Notes: a model not told the origin generated them from the letters alone. A DNA stretch of 64,000 nt from Metabacillus rhizolycopersici (GCF_020075705.1 NZ_JAIQUM010000005.1:62001-126000); one strand, 5' to 3'. Counted from the stretch's first letter, positions 16,840 through 27,449 are shown. Translations and numbers: made by a program.

Positions 16840-17970
16840 ATGATTTATTTAGATTACGCTGCAACGACACCAATAAGCGAAAACGCACTAAACATATATA
16901 TAAAAGCCTCCAAAAACGCTTTCGGAAATAGCAGTAGTTTACATGATATTGGCGGCATGGCCACGCGAACTTTACAAGCTTCTAGAAAGATACTAGCAGA
17001 TAGCATTAATGGAAATGAGAAAGGACTTTACTTTACAGGTAGTGGAAGTGAGGGCAATATTCTCGCCATACAGTCACTATTAAACGGTATGGATCGTAAG
17101 AAAAATCATATTATTACGACACAAATGGAGCATTCATCCCTTCATACATTTTTTAAAAAGCTTTCAAACGAGGGATATGAGATTAGCTTTATACCCCCAG
17201 ATAAACAAGGGTTGATTACAATTGATCAATTAAATAAAGAACTTCGTGAAGATACTGGATTGGTATCTATCCAGCATGGAAATTCTGAAATTGGAACTGT
17301 TCAACCGATTGAGGAAATTGGGCCATTTTTAAAAGAACATGGTGTATTATTCCACAGTGATTGTGTCCAAACATTTGGAAAGCTGCCAATTGATGTAGAA
17401 AAGGCTCAAATTGATGCCATCTCAATTTCTAGCCATAAAATTTATGGACCTAAAGGACTTGGAGCTGCTTATATTAATCCAGCAATCTATTGGCAGCCCG
17501 TTATACCTGGGACAACTCATGAATCAGGGTTTCGCCCTGGTACAGTCGATGTCCCGGGAGCCGCTGCGTTCGCTACTGCAGCAAAAGATATCTCGGCAAA
17601 AATGAATAAAAATACTGAATATTTTCTAGAACTAAGACGTAAATTCATTGACCTTCTAAAACCTTATAAGGAGAAAATAACGCTATTAAATGAAGATACA
17701 CCATCTCTACTTCCAAACATTCTTCCATTGCTTATCGATGGGATTGAGGGTCAATATGTAATGCTAGAATGCAATCGATTTGGTTTCGCTATTTCAACAG
17801 GGAGTGCCTGCCAAGTAGGAATGCAAGCACCTTCTCGCTCCCTTCTTGCAATGGGATTGGATGAACAACAAGCAAAACAATATATTAGAATATCTTTAGG
17901 TGAAGAAACAACAATGGAGCAAATTGAATCATTTTCGAAAACCCTTCTAAAAATCGTAGGGGATTTTTAG
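16840..17970 (+). CDS. nifS: Cysteine desulfurase NifS (NAD-synthesis associated)
   Basis: A PLP enzyme that takes sulfur from cysteine. In B. subtilis the nad-linked NifS matures the NadA Fe-S cluster. Landmarks in the 376 residues: IYLDYAATTP start, the histidine in MEHSSLH, the PLP lysine in SSHKIYGPKGLG, and the persulfide cysteine in STGSACQVG near residue 325. I chose ATG 16840 because GAGGAGAATACA lies directly upstream; the ATG at 16816 has none. It is divergent from nadB and followed 67 nt later by nadR. Confidence 0.95.
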   Translation: MIYLDYAATTPISENALNIYIKASKNAFGNSSSLHDIGGMATRTLQASRKILADSINGNEKGLYFTGSGSEGNILAIQSLLNGMDRKKNHIITTQMEHSSLHTFFKKLSNEGYEISFIPPDKQGLITIDQLNKELREDTGLVSIQHGNSEIGTVQPIEEIGPFLKEHGVLFHSDCVQTFGKLPIDVEKAQIDAISISSHKIYGPKGLGAAYINPAIYWQPVIPGTTHESGFRPGTVDVPGAAAFATAAKDISAKMNKNTEYFLELRRKFIDLLKPYKEKITLLNEDTPSLLPNILPLLIDGIEGQYVMLECNRFGFAISTGSACQVGMQAPSRSLLAMGLDEQQAKQYIRISLGEETTMEQIESFSKTLLKIVGDF

Positions 17971-18037
17971 AAATGGACTCAAGATTTAGAGGTAGATTAT
18001 AGTATAATAAACATTCAAGTTGAAAGGGAGGATATCA

Positions 18038-18577
18038 GTGAAGGCTGAAAAATTATTAGGTGAAGAGCGAAGGAATCACTTGTTAGAATTACTATCTAAA
18101 GCAGACAAACCGATTACTGGTGGAGAGCTGGCAAGCACAACAAATGTTAGTAGACAGGTCATTGTACAAGATATTTCTCTTCTAAAGGCTAAAAACTACC
18201 CAATTATGGCAACAAGCCAAGGGTATGTGTATTTAAACAAGCAAAATGACCAAACGCAAGTTATCGAACGGATCATCGCCTGCAAGCATGCCCCAGAACT
18301 GACGAAAGAAGAACTATCGATCATCGTTGATCATGGGGTTTTTGTAAAAGACGTCATTGTGGAGCACCCAGTATACGGTGATTTAACTGCTTCGATCATG
18401 GTGGGTAATAGAAATGATGTCAATGAATTTATAAAAAAAATAGATCGTAATAATGCCTCCTATTTGTTACAGCTTACAGGAGGACTCCATTTGCATACAT
18501 TACAAGCGGATTCTCAGGAAAAGTTAGATCGTGTTTGTGAAGAGCTTGATAAATTAGGGATGTTAGTTCAAGACTAA
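18038..18577 (+). CDS. nadR: NAD-synthesis repressor NadR/NiaR (YrxA)
   Basis: A niacin-responsive repressor of the nad genes. The 179-residue protein has an N-terminal HTH (ITGGELASTTNVSRQVIVQDISLL, landmarks GGELAS and NVSRQVI) and a 3H domain with the conserved histidines of HPVYGDL and GGLHLHTL. I chose the GTG at 18038 (MKAEKLLGEERR) because AAAGGGAGGATATCA precedes it. It forms a unit with nifS, opposite nadBCA, as in B. subtilis, and probably binds the palindrome at 16663-16672. Confidence 0.93.
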   Translation: MKAEKLLGEERRNHLLELLSKADKPITGGELASTTNVSRQVIVQDISLLKAKNYPIMATSQGYVYLNKQNDQTQVIERIIACKHAPELTKEELSIIVDHGVFVKDVIVEHPVYGDLTASIMVGNRNDVNEFIKKIDRNNASYLLQLTGGLHLHTLQADSQEKLDRVCEELDKLGMLVQD

Positions 18578-18592
18578 TTAAAATATAAAAAT

Positions 18593-18629
18593 GAAAACAA
18601 GTGACATATAAAAATTGTCACTTGTTTTC
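18593..18629. terminator. Bidirectional terminator nadR/pheA
   Basis: GAAAACAAGTGACA pairs perfectly with TGTCACTTGTTTTC around a 9-nt loop. It lies between the convergent nadR and pheA genes. Confidence 0.85.
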
Positions 18630-18647
18630 ATTTAATATGAAATTATT

Positions 18648-19535
18648 TTATACTCCATTCCCAATATTCTTCTTTATTGAATAAGCCTCATAAGAACCCA
18701 ATAGCTTAACACTACAGCCTAAGGCTTCAAGCTCAGCCTTAGCTCCTGGGATGAGGACATCGTCAAGTTGCATATCAATATCAATAATGAAAAAATAATT
18801 ACCTAAACCTGTTTTCATTGGTCTTGACTCGATTTTAGATAAATTAAGTTTACGCCAAGTAAATGCAGATAATACTTGATGAAGAGCCCCTGATTGATCA
18901 TCAGCTGGTAACGTAATCATCAATGTTGTTTTTTCTTTTTCTGGTGTTAAGTGCGGACTTGTATATTCAAGCTTTCTTGATGGATGTAAAATCGCAAAAC
19001 GTGTATGATTATAGTGATAATCATGGATATTTTCTTTGACAATTTCCAATCCATACTCTTTAGCAGCAAGTTCATTCGCAATCGCTGCTACTGCCTCATC
19101 TGGATGCTGACTAACGTGTCTTGCGGCAGCACCAGTTGAAGTGGCTGTATCATATGGGATTCCTTTAAAATTTTGATGCAAAAATTTATGACATTGTGCG
19201 ATAGCATGCGGATGAGAATAAACGCGAGTGATTTTTTCCCAATCGTTCTTTCTTGAAGGGTGCACCATAAAATGCTGTTCGATTGGTGCCACAATTTCTC
19301 CGACTATGTATAATGGTTGTTCGTGTATTAAATAATCAAACGTTAAATTAACCGAACCCTCTAGCGCATTCTCCGTAGGTACGACAGCAAAATCTATCTT
19401 TCCTTCAGCGACTGCATCAATGCATTGCGGAATCGTCGAATAGGATACCTCTTCCACTTCGTTCCCAAAAAAGGATTGTACAGCTAAATGTGTAAATGTT
19501 GCTCTTGGTCCTAAAAAACCTATTCTTTTTGTCAA
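18648..19535 (-). CDS. pheA: Prephenate dehydratase PheA
   Basis: PheA makes phenylpyruvate from prephenate in phenylalanine synthesis. In 295 residues it has the N-terminal dehydratase domain (IGFLGPRATFTHLA, VPTENALEGSVN, the catalytic TRF in YNHTRFAI) and a C-terminal ACT domain with the phenylalanine-sensing ESRP motif (SKIESRPMKTGLGNY). It starts with TTG at 19535, with AAGGAGC about 10 nt ahead, 14 nt after pheB. No chorismate mutase domain is fused, the normal Bacillus arrangement. Confidence 0.96.
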   Translation of the reverse strand: MTKRIGFLGPRATFTHLAVQSFFGNEVEEVSYSTIPQCIDAVAEGKIDFAVVPTENALEGSVNLTFDYLIHEQPLYIVGEIVAPIEQHFMVHPSRKNDWEKITRVYSHPHAIAQCHKFLHQNFKGIPYDTATSTGAAARHVSQHPDEAVAAIANELAAKEYGLEIVKENIHDYHYNHTRFAILHPSRKLEYTSPHLTPEKEKTTLMITLPADDQSGALHQVLSAFTWRKLNLSKIESRPMKTGLGNYFFIIDIDMQLDDVLIPGAKAELEALGCSVKLLGSYEAYSIKKNIGNGV

Positions 19536-19549
19536 CTACTTCCAGCTCC

Positions 19550-19993
19550 TTATGCTCCTTGACCTAATATTTCTACCTTATCAACAAATTCCAACCTTCT
19601 TAACTCGGCCATCAACAGATTAATATCCTCGGTCATACCGTTCGTATTAAGAGAGAGTGTGACATTTGCACGACCTTGGATTGGAATTGTTTGGTGTATT
19701 GTTAAGATGTTACAACCAGCATTCGCTACTACTGCTAACAAGTCAGATAAAGTTCCGCTACGATCTTCGAGATGAAAAAATAATGTAATTAGCTTTTCTT
19801 TTACGATTGTGTGAAAAGGAAATACTGCATCACGATATTTATAAAAAGCACTTCGACTCATATCAACACGTTGAACTGCCTCCGCAACAGAATCAACCTT
19901 ACCTCTCTCAATGAGCATCTTCACTTCAAGTGTTTTCTTCATCACTTCTGGTAAAATATCCTCGCGAACTAAAAAAAACGTTTCATCCTTCAT
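19550..19993 (-). CDS. pheB: ACT-domain protein PheB (YszB, UPF0735)
   Basis: A 147-residue regulatory-type protein. The N-terminal half contains a small helical segment with HTH character ([15 protein letters not shown]) and the C-terminal half is one ACT domain ([27 protein letters not shown]). The family lies upstream of pheA in Bacilli and is thought to sense an aromatic amino acid; its exact role is not settled. ATG 19993 is preceded by GGGAGGGAGAAGAT. It lies 14 nt before pheA, so the two are cotranscribed. Confidence 0.93.
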   Translation of the reverse strand: MKDETFFLVREDILPEVMKKTLEVKMLIERGKVDSVAEAVQRVDMSRSAFYKYRDAVFPFHTIVKEKLITLFFHLEDRSGTLSDLLAVVANAGCNILTIHQTIPIQGRANVTLSLNTNGMTEDINLLMAELRRLEFVDKVEILGQGA

Positions 19994-20190
19994 ATCTTCT
20001 CCCTCCCATCTTTTAACTCATTGTAGATAATTTATCATAATATTGGCTGAATTTCTTCTCTTTTCTTGAGAAAAAAGAGTTTTCAGACAAAATTATGTCG
20101 AATATTGATTTTTTAAAATAAAATGGAAACTAATCAATCGAAAAACTTCAATAGTTACAAAATTAAATTTCGCTTTTCTTATAAAAAAAA

Positions 20191-20211
20191 GAGAGCTCAT
20201 TAATAGCTCTC
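20191..20211 (-). terminator. Terminator of the spo0B-obg operon
   Basis: GAGAGCT / AGCTCTC stem with a 7-nt loop, followed on the minus strand by TTTTTTTTA, 43 nt past the obg stop. Confidence 0.85.
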
Positions 20212-20253
20212 ACAAATTAGGCTAGCAAAACGCTCACGGCTGGAGGCTTCACA

Positions 20254-21537
20254 TTATTCAACAAATTCAAATTCATACTCGAGTAATTTAACGATATCCC
20301 CGTCTTTTGCTCCTCTTTCACGTAGCGCCTCGTCTACACCTAAGCCGCGAAGTTGTCTCGCAAAACGTCTAATCGATTCCTCACGTGAGAAGTCTGTCAT
20401 CTTAAAGAGCTTCTCGATTTTTTCTCCTGTAAGAATATAAGATCCTTCATCATCACGAGTAATAGAGAAGTTCGGCTCTTCCTTCTTAAATTCATACATA
20501 ACTCGATGTTCTGCAGGTTCTTCTTCAAATAATGGAAACTCTGGCGTGTGCTCCATTACATCCGCAATTTCAAATAACAACTCACGAACTCCAGTACGAG
20601 TTATAGCGGAAATCGGAAAAATTTTCACATCATCTTCAAGTTTTTCCTTAAATTCTGCTAAGTTACCTTCCGAATCCGGCATGTCCATTTTACTTGCAAC
20701 AATAATTTGCGGTCTTTCCGTTAAACGCAAATTATATTCCTTTAATTCTGCATTGATCGTTTTGTAGTCCTCATATGGGTCTCTACCTTCTAGACCTGAC
20801 ATATCAATCACATGAACGATGACACGTGTTCTTTCAATGTGTCTAAGAAATTGATGACCCAATCCAACACCTTGGTGTGCGCCTTCAATTAGTCCTGGAA
20901 GGTCGGCCATGACAAAGCTTCTTCCGTCATCTGTTTCAACCATACCTAAATTTGGTACAAGAGTTGTAAAGTGGTATTCAGCAATTTTGGGTTTTGCAGA
21001 AGAGACCACAGATAATAGCGTTGATTTTCCAACACTCGGAAATCCAACTAATCCGACGTCAGCTAATACCTTTAACTCTAAAACAACATTACGCTCGATA
21101 CCCGGTTCACCGTTCTCAGAAAGCTCCGGAGCTGGATTTGCTGGTGTCGCAAATCTTGAGTTACCTCGACCACCACGTCCGCCTTGTGCAATCACAGCTT
21201 GTTGTCCATGCTCAGTTAAATCAGCAATAATTTGACCTGTTTCTTCATCTGATACAACTGTCCCAGGTGGAACCTTTACAATCATCGGCTGAGCATTTTT
21301 ACCGTGTTGGTTTTTAGACATACCGTGTTCCCCGCGGGGAGCTTTAAAATGTCGTTTGTACCGGAAATCCATTAAGGTCCTTAAGCCTTCCTCAACTTCG
21401 AAAATGACATTCGCACCATTTCCACCATCACCCCCAGCTGGACCTCCCTTCGGTACATATTTTTCGCGACGGAACGCAACCATACCGTTCCCGCCATCGC
21501 CACCTTTTACATAAACTTTGACCTGATCGACAAACAT
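20254..21537 (-). CDS. obg: GTPase Obg/CgtA
   Basis: An essential ribosome-associated GTPase for 50S assembly that also influences stress response and sporulation entry. The 427 residues hold the glycine-rich Obg fold ([27 protein letters not shown] landmarks in residues 8-35), the G domain with G1 GFPSVGKST, switch region and DLPGL (G3), and ASKMD (G4), and a C-terminal OCT domain after residue 345. ATG 21537 lies 15 nt after spo0B. The pair spo0B-obg is conserved in Bacilli. Confidence 0.97.
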   Translation of the reverse strand: MFVDQVKVYVKGGDGGNGMVAFRREKYVPKGGPAGGDGGNGANVIFEVEEGLRTLMDFRYKRHFKAPRGEHGMSKNQHGKNAQPMIVKVPPGTVVSDEETGQIIADLTEHGQQAVIAQGGRGGRGNSRFATPANPAPELSENGEPGIERNVVLELKVLADVGLVGFPSVGKSTLLSVVSSAKPKIAEYHFTTLVPNLGMVETDDGRSFVMADLPGLIEGAHQGVGLGHQFLRHIERTRVIVHVIDMSGLEGRDPYEDYKTINAELKEYNLRLTERPQIIVASKMDMPDSEGNLAEFKEKLEDDVKIFPISAITRTGVRELLFEIADVMEHTPEFPLFEEEPAEHRVMYEFKKEEPNFSITRDDEGSYILTGEKIEKLFKMTDFSREESIRRFARQLRGLGVDEALRERGAKDGDIVKLLEYEFEFVE

Positions 21538-21552
21538 CTGTCTTCCTCCGTT

Positions 21553-22101
21553 CTAAATGCCAAGTGAAATAACTGACGTTAATTCATATGTATCTACATG
21601 AAATTCATGTACAACCAATTGAGAATGATTAACAGCTTTTAACCAATCTATTAGTTGATCTTTATCTTTTATTATGCCATTAAAGTCAAAAAAGAAACGG
21701 ACTTCTCCTTCTGTACCTACATTAATCGTAATATTTAAATGGTTTTCACTACCAAATTCAACTGCACTATCTAGTATATCCAAAAAGCTTTTACTCCAGT
21801 TTGTCACTGTAGTGTCATACGCTTCTAAAGACTGAACATTCCCTAAAACTTCGTACTCTAATCCAAAATGGTGGTTACTCCAATTAAATGTCATAAGATA
21901 ACTAGCAAAGGATGGCATTTTCAAATTACTAAGTTTTGATTCTTGTTGTGCCTCAATTATGATTTCTTCTATAATTTCGTTCACACGATCATATTTTTGT
22001 AAAGAAAGATTTCCCTTAACTAATTGTAGTTTGTTCATCCAGTCGTGACGTGAATGACTTAATATATCGATAATATTCCATTCGTTCATTTTATTTTTCA
22101 T
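21553..22101 (-). CDS. spo0B: Sporulation initiation phosphotransferase Spo0B
   Basis: Spo0B relays phosphate from Spo0F to Spo0A. The 182-residue protein has the helical hairpin with the phosphorylated histidine in the SRHDWMNKLQLVKGN stretch near residue 18, where HDW is the diagnostic motif, and a degenerate kinase-like C-terminal domain without an ATP-binding site. It is the first gene of the spo0B-obg unit. ATG 22101 or the ATG two codons later is possible; an AGGAGAATAAATCAGA site lies in front. Confidence 0.93.
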   Translation of the reverse strand: MKNKMNEWNIIDILSHSRHDWMNKLQLVKGNLSLQKYDRVNEIIEEIIIEAQQESKLSNLKMPSFASYLMTFNWSNHHFGLEYEVLGNVQSLEAYDTTVTNWSKSFLDILDSAVEFGSENHLNITINVGTEGEVRFFFDFNGIIKDKDQLIDWLKAVNHSQLVVHEFHVDTYELTSVISLGI

Positions 22102-22491
22102 TCTGATTTATTCTCCTATTTTCGATAAAAATTATTTTCATAAGGAGTTATACAAAATTAAGCTGTAATATGAATTATAACAAACATTAGGTTAGAACAT
22201 AAGGGCAATTCTTAAAATAACGAAAATAGGAGTACGCGCTGTAGTTTGTCATAAGCTAAATATGTCTTATAGTTCAAAAATCACATTTATAGTCCGGAAT
22301 TAGCTGATTTTCACAGAAAACATCAATTGATTGACCATTTTGCAAATAGAGCTAGATTGTGTCGTTACCGCACTATCCATTTACAAAGTGGTCAACTTAT
22401 AACCTTCCATGCACATTTCCTATCCTAATTTATTGTTAGATGCCAAAGTGCTTATTTACAATACAAATTTTTCATTTGCCCTAGACATAAA
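22102..22491. other. Gap between spo0B and the rpmA terminator
   Basis: About 390 nt without a supported gene. A 39-codon plus-strand frame (22312-22428) reads protein-like (HRKHQLIDHFANRARLCRYR...) but has no start or ribosome site and I cannot place it; it could be a transposase crumb. Confidence 0.4.
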
Positions 22492-22522
22492 AAAACTCTA
22501 ACCTAAGATAGGCTAGAGTTTT
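22492..22522 (-). terminator. Terminator of the rplU-prp-rpmA operon
   Basis: AAAACTCTA-CCTA pairs with TAGG-TAGAGTTTT, and seven T follow on the minus strand, 11 nt past the rpmA stop. Confidence 0.9.
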
Positions 22523-22532
22523 CCACATGAAC

Positions 22533-23175
<643 letters not shown>

Positions 23176-23186
23176 TTCAAATCGCC

Positions 23187-23495
23187 TTACGCGTTGATTT
23201 TGTCGATTACAACTTTAGTGTATGGCTGACGGTGACCTTGTTTTTTACGGTAGTTTTTCTTAGCTTTATATTTGAAGACAGTGATTTTCTTTTGACGACC
23301 GTGTTTTTCAACTTTACCAGTAACAGTCGCACCGTCAACAGTTGGGCTACCAACTTTAACGTTGTCTCCACCTACAAATAAAACTTTGTCAAACGTAACA
23401 GTTTCACCTTGCTCAGTACCAAGCTTCTCGATATAGATCACTTGACCTTCTTCAACTTTAATTTGTTTTCCACCAGTTTCAATAATTGCGTACAT
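23187..23495 (-). CDS. rplU: 50S ribosomal protein L21 (bL21)
   Basis: A 102-residue L21: [18 protein letters not shown] at the start, [15 protein letters not shown] in the middle, and the 23S-binding C-terminus [20 protein letters not shown] 23495 has AGGAGGTGCAAGGA in front; the upstream GTG overlaps that site. It heads the operon rplU-prp-rpmA behind a structured leader. Confidence 0.98.
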   Translation of the reverse strand: MYAIIETGGKQIKVEEGQVIYIEKLGTEQGETVTFDKVLFVGGDNVKVGSPTVDGATVTGKVEKHGRQKKITVFKYKAKKNYRKKQGHRQPYTKVVIDKINA

Positions 23496-23611
23496 TCCTT
23501 GCACCTCCTATAAACTCAGACTCGCCAAAACTAGGTGAATGAAAATCATTACTTTTAAACCTTATTTTGAGCGGTTGTAGCACGGGTGCGCTACAAATCA
23601 TAACATTAAAC
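23496..23611 (-). promoter_or_regulatory. L21 leader (structured 5' UTR of rplU)
   Basis: The roughly 115-nt leader contains the stem TTGTAGC / GCTACAA (23575-23596) with loop GCACCCGT, followed by AACCGCTCAAAATAAGG. This matches the known Bacillus L21 leader family, believed to mediate autogenous control by L21. Family assignment is from memory of the pattern. Confidence 0.7.
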
Positions 23612-23640
23612 ATAATAACAAAAAACAATCAATTATGCAA
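23612..23640 (-). promoter_or_regulatory. Promoter of the rplU operon
   Basis: On the minus strand TTGCAT (23640-23635) and TATTAT (23617-23612) are 17 nt apart, starting the transcript just before the L21 leader hairpin. Confidence 0.65.
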
Positions 23641-23778
23641 CTATAATTTTATTAGTATACAACGCGGTATCCCTTAGATTTTAAGGTCAGTTATTCGCAA
23701 CCTATTCTTTGTTATCACCTGAATATTTTAGGTTGTGATTTTACTGCCCATTAAGAATGAGATATACGAAAATCAAGC

Positions 23779-25233
23779 TCATTTCAATCTCTTCATAATA
23801 AGATCCACATCTCCAATATGTCTGATACGATAACTAGGTAAAGTACTATCTAACTCTGAACAGATTACTTTAAATTTTAATGCAGCTTCAAGCTGCTTCA
23901 AATGATCTTCATTTATGCCTTTCAATAGTTCAATAACATCTGCTGTCGCTTCAACCCAAATCGCTTCTTCATCCATGTATTGATGCTCCCATAGCTCTCG
24001 TTCTAGCTTATATGCAATCGCCTCAGGTGTTGGAATTCGCCCAGTACCCTGACAAGTTGGACAACGATCTGTTATGCTTGCTTCAAGTGATTGGCGAACT
24101 TTTTTTCTCGTAATTTGTAAAATATTTAACTCTGTAAAACCAATAACCTTATGTTGAACCCGGTCTTTCTTCATCTCAGTCATAATCGTATCAACGACAG
24201 TTTTCTGATCTTCTTTATGCTTCATATCGATAAAATCAATTAAAACGATGCCACTTATATTTCTTAAGCGGATTTGTTTTGCGATTTCGATTGCTGCGAG
24301 CTTGTTTGTTTTAAGGACTGTATCACGCATCGATAATTTACCAGAAAATTTCCCTGTATTTATATCAATAATCGTCAGCGCTTCCGTTTGTTCAATCACA
24401 ATATAGGAGCCATTCTTTAACCAAACAATTTGTTTTAATAACTTGTCAATTTCTGTTTCAATCTTATAGGTAGAGAAAATCGCTTCCTTTTTATCATGAT
24501 AAATAATCGTTGAGCTTGGAAATTGCTGTTTTAGCTTCTGAACGCGCACAAATTGATCACAAATGATCGTATCTTCAGCATGGATCGCAAGCTCATTCAC
24601 GATCCGATCAACAAAACTCTTTGCTTCAAATACACATACAGGCTTTTTACGACTAATGGTTGGCAAGGTTTGAAACTGCTGCTTTAGTCTTCTGTATTCC
24701 TTACTCAACTCATCCTTCGATTGATTCCTGCTCGCTGTACGAAAAAGAAGCCCCTCTTTGTCTTCTCGGAGCTCATGAGCTATTTGCAATAATCTATTTC
24801 TCTCATCCTCATCTGACAGTTTTTTCGATACAGCCACATAATCACCATATGGCATATAGACTAAGTGATTACCGCCGAATTCGATATTTGTCGTAAGCTT
24901 GGGTCCCTTTTGATCTGTCCCCTCCTTCACCACCTGAACGAGCAGTTGCTCCCCTTCTCTGACATAATGTGATATCGATGATAATGTATCAGAATTTTCA
25001 CCCAGCTGATATGAAATTAAATCATTTCTGTGAATATATCCATTTTGCCTTAATCCGATATCAACAAAAGCAGCTTGCATCCCTGGCAGCACCTTTTCTA
25101 CCCTACCAATATATATATTCCCAATCACTTCATCTTCAAATGAATACGTTTGATGTATTTCACAAAGTTGGTCATGCTCAAGAACAGCACATCGCACTTC
25201 CTTTGTTTTTTCATTTATTATTAGTTTACGCAC
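23779..25233 (-). CDS. rng: Ribonuclease E/G family endoribonuclease
   Basis: A 484-residue RNase G-type enzyme that cuts single-stranded AU-rich RNA. The S1-like domain is interrupted in the usual way (GNIYIGRVEKVLPGMQAAFVDIG, GYIHRNDL). The catalytic aspartates lie in TIIDINTGKF and VLIDFIDM, and the zinc link is CPTCQGTGRI near residue 400. It starts with GTG at 25233. B. subtilis lacks an RNase E/G, while several other Bacillus species keep it at this place between rplU and spoIVFB. Confidence 0.95.
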   Translation of the reverse strand: MRKLIINEKTKEVRCAVLEHDQLCEIHQTYSFEDEVIGNIYIGRVEKVLPGMQAAFVDIGLRQNGYIHRNDLISYQLGENSDTLSSISHYVREGEQLLVQVVKEGTDQKGPKLTTNIEFGGNHLVYMPYGDYVAVSKKLSDEDERNRLLQIAHELREDKEGLLFRTASRNQSKDELSKEYRRLKQQFQTLPTISRKKPVCVFEAKSFVDRIVNELAIHAEDTIICDQFVRVQKLKQQFPSSTIIYHDKKEAIFSTYKIETEIDKLLKQIVWLKNGSYIVIEQTEALTIIDINTGKFSGKLSMRDTVLKTNKLAAIEIAKQIRLRNISGIVLIDFIDMKHKEDQKTVVDTIMTEMKKDRVQHKVIGFTELNILQITRKKVRQSLEASITDRCPTCQGTGRIPTPEAIAYKLERELWEHQYMDEEAIWVEATADVIELLKGINEDHLKQLEAALKFKVICSELDSTLPSYRIRHIGDVDLIMKRLK

Positions 25234-25366
25234 TTTCTTTCTCCTTTTTCTCTAGCAAAGAAACAAGCTTCAGACGACTTGCATGTTCACTTAACATTTA
25301 GTTTTAATTGCGATATTTTTGTTTACTATAACACAAAAATATCATTAGCTCGAAATGGCGCAGTTG

Positions 25367-26233
25367 TCAATATGCGTATAGTAAGTCTCCTACTTTTGAA
25401 TCAGTTAACTTATTAGCAAAATAAGCATGAAGTAATTCATTTTCATCCATCTCAGATACCTTTGCACCGTTTCGTTCCACGATGATTAAATGCTTACACC
25501 CTCTTTGAAATTGCAGCAAAACATTGTATACCAACTCAGATTCATCAACGACAATAGGCTTTAATTGATAAATCATTTCTCGCTTCCCATAATAACGCTC
25601 CATTAAAAATCGCAAACAACCATACATTCGATTTTTATATTCATGATATAAACTGTAAATAAGAAACATGATAATGATCAACAGATTCATGAGATTCGGT
25701 GAAAAAAACAGGGAAATCACTGCATAAAGCAATAAGAAAATGATTGATGTAGCAATCATATAATAATGCGCTTTCTTATACGGAAAATATTTCGAGAAAA
25801 GAATAAACAAGAGCTTCCCTCCATCTAATGGCCAAACAGGTAATAAATTAAAAAGGAGAATGGATACATTATAAAAAGTGAACAATTGATAATCAGCACT
25901 ACCAATGACATTTGTAATGAGCAGTACATACGCTCCACCTTGAAGCCAAAGGTGCTGTACAGGACCAGATACCATTACAATTAGCTCTTGCTTTAAAGAA
26001 CGATTTCCATATTCATCAACCTCAGCTACCCCGCCAAAAGGAAGAAGCATGATCGATTTAATTCTCCAAGAAAAAAAATGAGCACTCATTGCATGGCCCA
26101 TTTCATGTACAAATACAATCAACAATAACAATAATACCGTTTTGAAATTTGCCGTAATGACACTAATGCCAATTATTACCCATAATAATGGATGAATGTG
26201 GATTTTCTGCAACAGTGTTAAATAATTATTCAA
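25367..26233 (-). CDS. spoIVFB: Pro-sigmaK processing protease SpoIVFB
   Basis: A site-2 intramembrane metalloprotease in the outer forespore membrane that cleaves pro-sigmaK. The 288 residues carry HEMGHAM (zinc ligands and catalytic Glu) near residue 43 in the first helices, LLPVWPLDGGK near residue 135 with the third ligand Asp, six membrane segments and a cytosolic C-terminal CBS-like part. The start overlaps the spoIVFA stop by 8 nt, so the inhibitor and the protease are translated together. Confidence 0.95.
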   Translation of the reverse strand: MNNYLTLLQKIHIHPLLWVIIGISVITANFKTVLLLLLIVFVHEMGHAMSAHFFSWRIKSIMLLPFGGVAEVDEYGNRSLKQELIVMVSGPVQHLWLQGGAYVLLITNVIGSADYQLFTFYNVSILLFNLLPVWPLDGGKLLFILFSKYFPYKKAHYYMIATSIIFLLLYAVISLFFSPNLMNLLIIIMFLIYSLYHEYKNRMYGCLRFLMERYYGKREMIYQLKPIVVDESELVYNVLLQFQRGCKHLIIVERNGAKVSEMDENELLHAYFANKLTDSKVGDLLYAY

Positions 26234-27011
26234 ATTGTATCACCTGATTCGGGTCGATAAAATCATCACCCTTTTTAATGGCGAAATAATAGGTTCCTTT
26301 TTGTTTCTCATTTAATTTTGTTTTCCCTAACTCCTTTCCTTTTTCAACAAAATCATAGAGAGCAACTTCAACCTTCTCTAAATTCCCATACCACGATTCA
26401 GTTCCATCCCCATGCTGGAGAACAATCGTTAGTCCTGTTTCACTTTTTTCACCTACATCAATAATAATTCCTTCGTTCATCGCTTCAACAGAAGGCAGAT
26501 CTGTTTCTACCATAATTCCTTGGCCATTATCCTCAAATGTTTCTAGCACTCTCCCAGTAGCAGGTACAGCTAGCTGGGCGGTTTGCGTTCCATTTCCATC
26601 TTCAATATTTTTATTCATTTTCGGATTAAAAAGAGCTAACGGCTCACCAAACTGGTCTCGATACCAATCGGAAACGGCAGCAAACTGAAATTCCTCTTCA
26701 AGTGAATAAGTGATCGCAGATTTAGCTTGATCAAACATAGGTGCACCGTTTTTAAACATAATCGCAGTGACCAAAACTACTACTGCTGACAATAATAGTT
26801 TAAACATAAATACTTCTGTACGAAAAAGCGGATGCTCTCCTTTTCCATTATCAGGCCCCCCTTCAAATGTTGGTGGAGAATAAACGCCATATTTCTCTTC
26901 ATCGCTTAAAAATAACGATGTCCGGTTTGACATTTCATTGTCATTTGACAAACCTTTTTCGCGCTTTCTTTTTGCGATTCGTTTTCTTATTTCATCCGCT
27001 CGATGACTCAT
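26226..27011 (-). CDS. spoIVFA: SpoIVFB regulator SpoIVFA
   Basis: SpoIVFA scaffolds and inhibits SpoIVFB until SpoIVB cuts it. About 261 residues: a basic cytosolic N-terminus (MSHRADEIRKRIAKRKREK), one membrane helix near residues 70-90 (LLLSAVVVLVTAIMF), and a C-terminal degenerate LytM/M23-like domain facing the intermembrane space (IVLQHGDGTESWYGNL). I prefer ATG 27011, matching the usual SpoIVFA start, with AAAGGG 10 nt ahead; ATG 27017 is two codons upstream. A sigmaE-type promoter lies just in front. Confidence 0.93.
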   Translation of the reverse strand: MSHRADEIRKRIAKRKREKGLSNDNEMSNRTSLFLSDEEKYGVYSPPTFEGGPDNGKGEHPLFRTEVFMFKLLLSAVVVLVTAIMFKNGAPMFDQAKSAITYSLEEEFQFAAVSDWYRDQFGEPLALFNPKMNKNIEDGNGTQTAQLAVPATGRVLETFEDNGQGIMVETDLPSVEAMNEGIIIDVGEKSETGLTIVLQHGDGTESWYGNLEKVEVALYDFVEKGKELGKTKLNEKQKGTYYFAIKKGDDFIDPNQVIQFE

Positions 27012-27040
27012 CTCCATCAATCCCTTTGCTAGTTTGTACA

Positions 27041-27067
27041 AGTTTATGCCTTGTCCCCTGGGGATAT
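27041..27067 (-). promoter_or_regulatory. sigmaE-type promoter of spoIVFAB
   Basis: On the minus strand CATATC (ATATC at 27067-27063), 14 nt, then CATAAACT (27048-27041). Compared with the sigmaE consensus ATATT-N14-CATACAxT this has one change in each box. Confidence 0.6.
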
Positions 27068-27282
27068 GATCAAATTTTTATTTACGAGTTGATAAAGAAA
27101 AGCTTACTTTATTCTTCGCCGGCAGTTCTCCACCTATCTTCATTTTCCCTCTCTTCAATCTTAAAATTAGAGGTTTACTCGCCGGTAAAAATGGCATAAT
27201 AGTGTTATGACATTCCATTCATTTGCTTCTAGAAATTACTTTAAGCCAAGATACTTTTCTAACGAACAAGAACTAGAACAAA

Positions 27283-27440
27283 AGCGCAAGCGCCATAATC
27301 AGCCTCGAGCAAATAAGACGATCAGGAATAGAAGATGTTTTTTACCTTCAATTCCTGATTGGCTTAGACGCTAGAGGGACTGGATGCTTGCGCTAGATGT
27401 CGTGCGCTTAGCCGGAATTCAAGAATTCTCCAGTTTCCTA
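27283..27440 (+). repeat. Dispersed repeat copy D (full form, tail type 1)
   Basis: It starts AGCGCAAGCG and the core ends TGCTTGCGCT (27385-27394). The internal hairpin is CGATCAGGAATAGAAG with CTTCAATTCCTGATTG. The tail has GTGCGCTTAGCC and AAGAATTCTCCAGTTTCC. It occupies much of the 564-nt gap between spoIVFA and minD. Confidence 0.9.
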
Positions 27441-27449
27441 TAACACAAA

